In this document: positions 6,436 to 8,728 of the stretch, in pieces
How the letters are laid out: every line of letters begins with the position of its first letter
Numbering within the stretch: the stretch's first letter is position 1
Source: Planctomycetota bacterium
GTDB lineage: Bacteria > Planctomycetota > UBA1135 > UBA2386
Direction of reading: 5' to 3'
DNA: 8,728 bases
Assembly: GCA_020425885.1 (NCBI GenBank)
Contig: JAGQRA010000323.1
Coordinates: forward strand, 1-8,728
The notes under the pieces: model-generated
What the model was told of the DNA's origin: nothing
Databases searched by the model: none
Seen by the model: only the letters and a program-made list of their open reading frames with translations
Translations under genes and position numbers: made by a program

Positions 6436-7125
6436 TCAGAAGGCGACATCGACGGCCGCGCACAGCCACCTCATGAACGGCGCCGTGGCCTTGAACTTCT
6501 TGGCGACGGTGTCGACGAAGTCGGGCGACAGCACGTCGGCGGCGTCGATGTGGTGCACGGCGATGTGATCCTTGCGGCGCAGGTCGTCGATCAGCGGATG
6601 GTCGGCGTCGTAGCCCTTCGGCGGGCGCAGCAGTGATTCGCCTTCGAAGGCGAAGAGGCGCCGGAAGGGCTTGCCGTCGCGGACGCGGCGGTAGCCGGCC
6701 GGATCGCCGGCGATCGCCTCGCGGATCGCGGCCAGGGCCTCCGGTTCGGGTCGCCACATGCCCGCCGCGAGGAAGCACGACGAGACCTCGAGATGGACGT
6801 AGAACCCCGGGGCGTGGACGTCCTTGCCGGCGTCGTGGCGGAACTGGATGCCGACGTTGGTCTTGTACGGCGTCTTGTCCTTGCCGAAGCGGGTGTCGCG
6901 ATGGACGCGCATCAGCGAGCCGCCGACCTTGTTGTCGACGGCCAGGAAGTGCTCGCTGATCTTGGCCAGGTGCGGCGCCATCCGGCGGATGAACTCGAGC
7001 GCGGGCTCGCGGACCTCGGCCTCGTAGCGGGCCTTGTTCTTGTCGAACCACTTGCGGTCGTTGTGCGCGCCGAGGTCGGCGAGGAACTCGAACAGCGGCG
7101 GAGCGAACGGGGAGGACTTGGGCAT
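6436..7125 (-). CDS. DUF2461 / TIGR02453 family protein
   Basis: This 229-residue protein matches the widespread bacterial DUF2461 family, whose biochemical role is not established. Diagnostic features are an N-terminal FEFLADLGAHNDRKWFDKNK (12-31), GGSLMRVHRDTRFGKDKTPYKTN (68-90) with its dense basic residues and RDTRF..DKTPYKTN core, and PGFYVHLE (106-113). A glycine/tryptophan segment AGMWRPEPEAL (121-131) and the helix AAIREAI (132-138) follow. Length and motif order are normal, so the gene looks intact and cytoplasmic, with no signal peptide or membrane segment. It lies 67 bp after the ABC permease on the same strand and may be transcribed with it. No strong Shine-Dalgarno was seen before the ATG at 7125. 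Its stop is 21 bp from that of the convergent secreted-protein gene. No functional link to the exporter is evident. Confidence 0.92.
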   Translation of the reverse strand: MPKSSPFAPPLFEFLADLGAHNDRKWFDKNKARYEAEVREPALEFIRRMAPHLAKISEHFLAVDNKVGGSLMRVHRDTRFGKDKTPYKTNVGIQFRHDAGKDVHAPGFYVHLEVSSCFLAAGMWRPEPEALAAIREAIAGDPAGYRRVRDGKPFRRLFAFEGESLLRPPKGYDADHPLIDDLRRKDHIAVHHIDAADVLSPDFVDTVAKKFKATAPFMRWLCAAVDVAF

Positions 7126-7192
7126 CGTGGCGACTGAGGTTGAAGGTGGCGCGACGATAGCGGCAGGTGAGGGATCCGGCGCGCTTTCCGGC

Positions 7193-8452
7193 TCAGTCGC
7201 CGCGTCGGAGCCGAATCGACCCGAGCCACATCGCGGCGGCGCCGAAGGCGAACAGGACGCCGCACGGCAACGCCATCTCGGCGCTCGAGAAGTCGCGCCA
7301 GATCGCCCCCTCGAGCGCGGTGATCGTCCAGCGCGCCGGGCTGATGGCGCCGGCCTCCAGCATCCAGCGCGGCATCACGATCTGGGGCACCATGCCGCCG
7401 CCGAGCATCGCACAGACGAGCAGGATGCCCCAGGCCAGGCCGCTGACGGCCTGTTCGGTCCTGGCCAGAGAACCGAGCAGCAGGGTGATGCCGGCGAAGC
7501 AGGAGGCCGCCGCGACCGTGGCCAGGGCGAGCATCGGCACCGAACCGACCGAGACGCCGAATGCCAGGGCGCCGATCGTGGTCATCGCGATGACGACCGC
7601 GCAGCAGCTGAGCGCGCATGCCAGGGCCTTGCCCGCGATCAGGTGGCCACGCCGTAGCGGGGCGGTCAGCAGGCGGACCATGGTGCCGTTGGTGCGTTCG
7701 CGGACGAGGGTCATGGCGAAGCCTGCGGCGCAACCGAGGATGCCCCACAGGATCGACTGCGGGAACGAGATCGAGTAGGCGTTCGGCGGGCCGCGGCGCT
7801 GCCTGGTGACGTCGACGATCTCGACCTCGGGTTGCAGCGTCCCGCCGGCCCCGCCGGCGAGCTGCGGGGTATCGAGGAACTCGGCGAAGGCGCCGAAGAA
7901 CGTCGTCAGCGCGAGCTTCTGCAGCGTCGGCATGTCTTCGCTGGCCTTCACCTTGTCGAGCATGCGACCGAGCTGGGCTCTGGTCGCCGACGGATTCGTC
8001 ATCAGCTCGGCGAACCCTTTGAACATGGCCTCGCTGACGAGGCCCTGCAGCAGGCCTCGCTCGGCGCCGCGCGACGGATCGATGCCGATCCGGATCGACG
8101 GTGCCTCGCCGGCGAACATGCCGAGGTCCTCCTCCGGGGCGTGCACGATCTCGAGCCAGGCCAGCTTGCGGCCAAGTCGCACGGCGTCTGCCGCCTTCGC
8201 GCGCGGCATCAGCTGCACCTCGATCGCGTCCGAGCTCGCGATCCGATCGATGATGCGTCGGCCCGCGGCGGAGAGCCCTTCTTCGACGATGGCGACCTGC
8301 AGCGGGTTGGATTCGTCGGGACCGCTGCCGCCGAAGACGGTGCCGAAGAACGCGGCGAAGATCAGCGGCAGCCCGAACATCCAGAACATCGAGGCGCGGT
8401 CGCGCCACAGCAGCAGCAGGTCCTTGGCGGCCAGGGTCCAGATCACGTTCAT
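7193..8452 (-). CDS. ABC-2 type transporter permease
   Basis: This is the membrane subunit of an ABC exporter. The 419 residues have ABC-2 (YhhJ/NatB-like) architecture. A cytoplasmic start (WTLAAKDLLLLWRDRASMF) is followed by TM1 at about 22-40. A large extracytoplasmic domain covers about 42-228, and five further hydrophobic segments lie near 233-250, 272-297, 304-328, 337-358 and 393-412. Two family hallmarks are present: RERTNGTMVRLLTAPLRRGH (251-270), the coupling-helix region that contacts the ATPase, and SPARWTITALEGAIWR (371-386). The start overlaps the ATPase stop by 4 bp (ATGA), and GGAGG at 8464-8468 lies 11 bases upstream, so the two subunits are translationally coupled. The substrate cannot be read from sequence; related systems export drugs, lipids, ions or proteins. 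Confidence 0.92.
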   Translation of the reverse strand: MNVIWTLAAKDLLLLWRDRASMFWMFGLPLIFAAFFGTVFGGSGPDESNPLQVAIVEEGLSAAGRRIIDRIASSDAIEVQLMPRAKAADAVRLGRKLAWLEIVHAPEEDLGMFAGEAPSIRIGIDPSRGAERGLLQGLVSEAMFKGFAELMTNPSATRAQLGRMLDKVKASEDMPTLQKLALTTFFGAFAEFLDTPQLAGGAGGTLQPEVEIVDVTRQRRGPPNAYSISFPQSILWGILGCAAGFAMTLVRERTNGTMVRLLTAPLRRGHLIAGKALACALSCCAVVIAMTTIGALAFGVSVGSVPMLALATVAAASCFAGITLLLGSLARTEQAVSGLAWGILLVCAMLGGGMVPQIVMPRWMLEAGAISPARWTITALEGAIWRDFSSAEMALPCGVLFAFGAAAMWLGSIRLRRGD

Positions 8453-8728
8453 GCGTCGCGCAGCCTCCGGCCGGTCAGTTCGAGGAATACGGTCTCGAGG
8501 TCGGGTCGGCGCACGTGCAGCGAGCGGTAGCCGATGCCGGCGGCCTTCAGGCGGCTCACGCCATCGCTGGCATCGGCAGCCTCGAACCGCAGCACCCCAT
8601 CGCGGACCGGACCGAGCCGGGACGCTGCCTCCGACGGCTTGCCATCGAGTTCGGCCTCGACTACCGAGCGGCCGCCGTAGGTGGTGATCAGGTTGTCGAC
8701 GGAATCGCAGGCCAGCACCACGCCCTTG
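8449..8728 (-). CDS. ABC transporter ATP-binding protein, C-terminal fragment (5' part off the window)
   Basis: Only the last 93 codons or so are in the window. The fragment begins in KGVVLACDSVDNLITTYG, the usual ABC-2 exporter ATPase stretch just after the H-loop region, where the strand ending in a gly-x-hydrophobic turn leads to a small helix. It ends in PDLETVFLELTGRRLRD, the standard C-terminus of DrrA/CcmA-like ATPases (PSLEDVFLxLTG). A GTG at 8721 could be taken for a start but is internal, because the frame stays open to the edge with family-consistent residues. The Walker A, signature and Walker B motifs would lie beyond position 8728. The TGA overlaps the permease ATG, which pairs the two proteins in one transporter. 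Confidence 0.88.
   Translation of the reverse strand, partial: KGVVLACDSVDNLITTYGGRSVVEAELDGKPSEAASRLGPVRDGVLRFEAADASDGVSRLKAAGIGYRSLHVRRPDLETVFLELTGRRLRDA
8464..8468 (-). promoter_or_regulatory. Shine-Dalgarno of the ABC permease
   Basis: GGAGG on the minus strand lies 11 bases before the permease ATG at 8452, within the last codons of the ATPase gene. It supports 8452 as the true start together with the ATGA overlap. Confidence 0.6.

Noticed and set aside
6420..6437. Imperfect inverted repeat GAATTCG / CGAAGATTC between the convergent genes
   Set aside because: The stem is bulged, short and lacks a T-tract on either side, so I do not call it a terminator.
6912..8408. A 498-codon minus-strand open frame across the permease and DUF2461 genes
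   Set aside because: It is an out-of-frame, extremely Arg-rich reading of two genes with clear family motifs.
8449..8721. A standalone 90-residue gene starting with GTG at 8721
   Set aside because: The frame is open to the window edge, and the residues before the GTG fit the ABC ATPase family, so this is a truncated C-terminus.

Overview
The window is GC-rich and protein-dense. It comes from a flagellated, probably Gram-negative bacterium. The flagellar export genes, the strong GC bias at third codon positions and a well-matched sigma-54 promoter fit Planctomycetota, Myxococcota/delta-type lineages or a related phylum. There is no rRNA or marker gene here that settles the lineage. The style of the secreted orphan (signal peptide ending near LAAQE) makes me lean weakly to Planctomycetota.

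Layout. Positions 1-4917, all on the minus strand, hold the canonical flagellar type III export-gate cluster in the order fliO, fliP, fliQ, fliR, flhB, flhA. The flhA gene runs off the left edge. The genes are packed with gaps of at most 17 bp or a 1-base overlap, so they almost certainly form one operon. The 195-bp region 4918-5112 separates fliO from a divergent gene. It holds a sigma-54 type -24/-12 element pointing into fliO, a 17-bp dyad, and short direct repeats at distances typical of enhancer-binding-protein sites. The plus-strand gene at 5113-6414 encodes a predicted exported protein whose C-terminal domain looks like a papain-fold (NlpC/P60- or CHAP-like) cysteine hydrolase; no gene symbol applies. 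It converges on a minus-strand DUF2461-family gene (6436-7125). Upstream of that, also on the minus strand, are an ABC-2 type permease (7193-8452) and the C-terminal end of its ATPase (8449-8728, cut by the right edge). The last two overlap by 4 bp and form one exporter.

How the genes work together. FliP, FliQ and FliR build the helical export gate in the inner membrane, helped by FliO. FlhB controls the switch from rod/hook to filament substrates, and FlhA forms the cytoplasmic export ring and couples export to the proton motive force. The cluster starts at fliO under its own promoter, so no fliL, fliM or fliN lies immediately upstream as it would in the common fliLMNOPQR order. The right-hand genes look like ordinary chromosomal neighbours with no evident flagellar role. 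The secreted hydrolase shares its upstream region with the flagellar operon, so co-regulation is possible but unproven.

I saw no tRNA, rRNA, insertion sequence, CRISPR array or convincing rho-independent terminator. There is no gene-free stretch longer than 300 bases.
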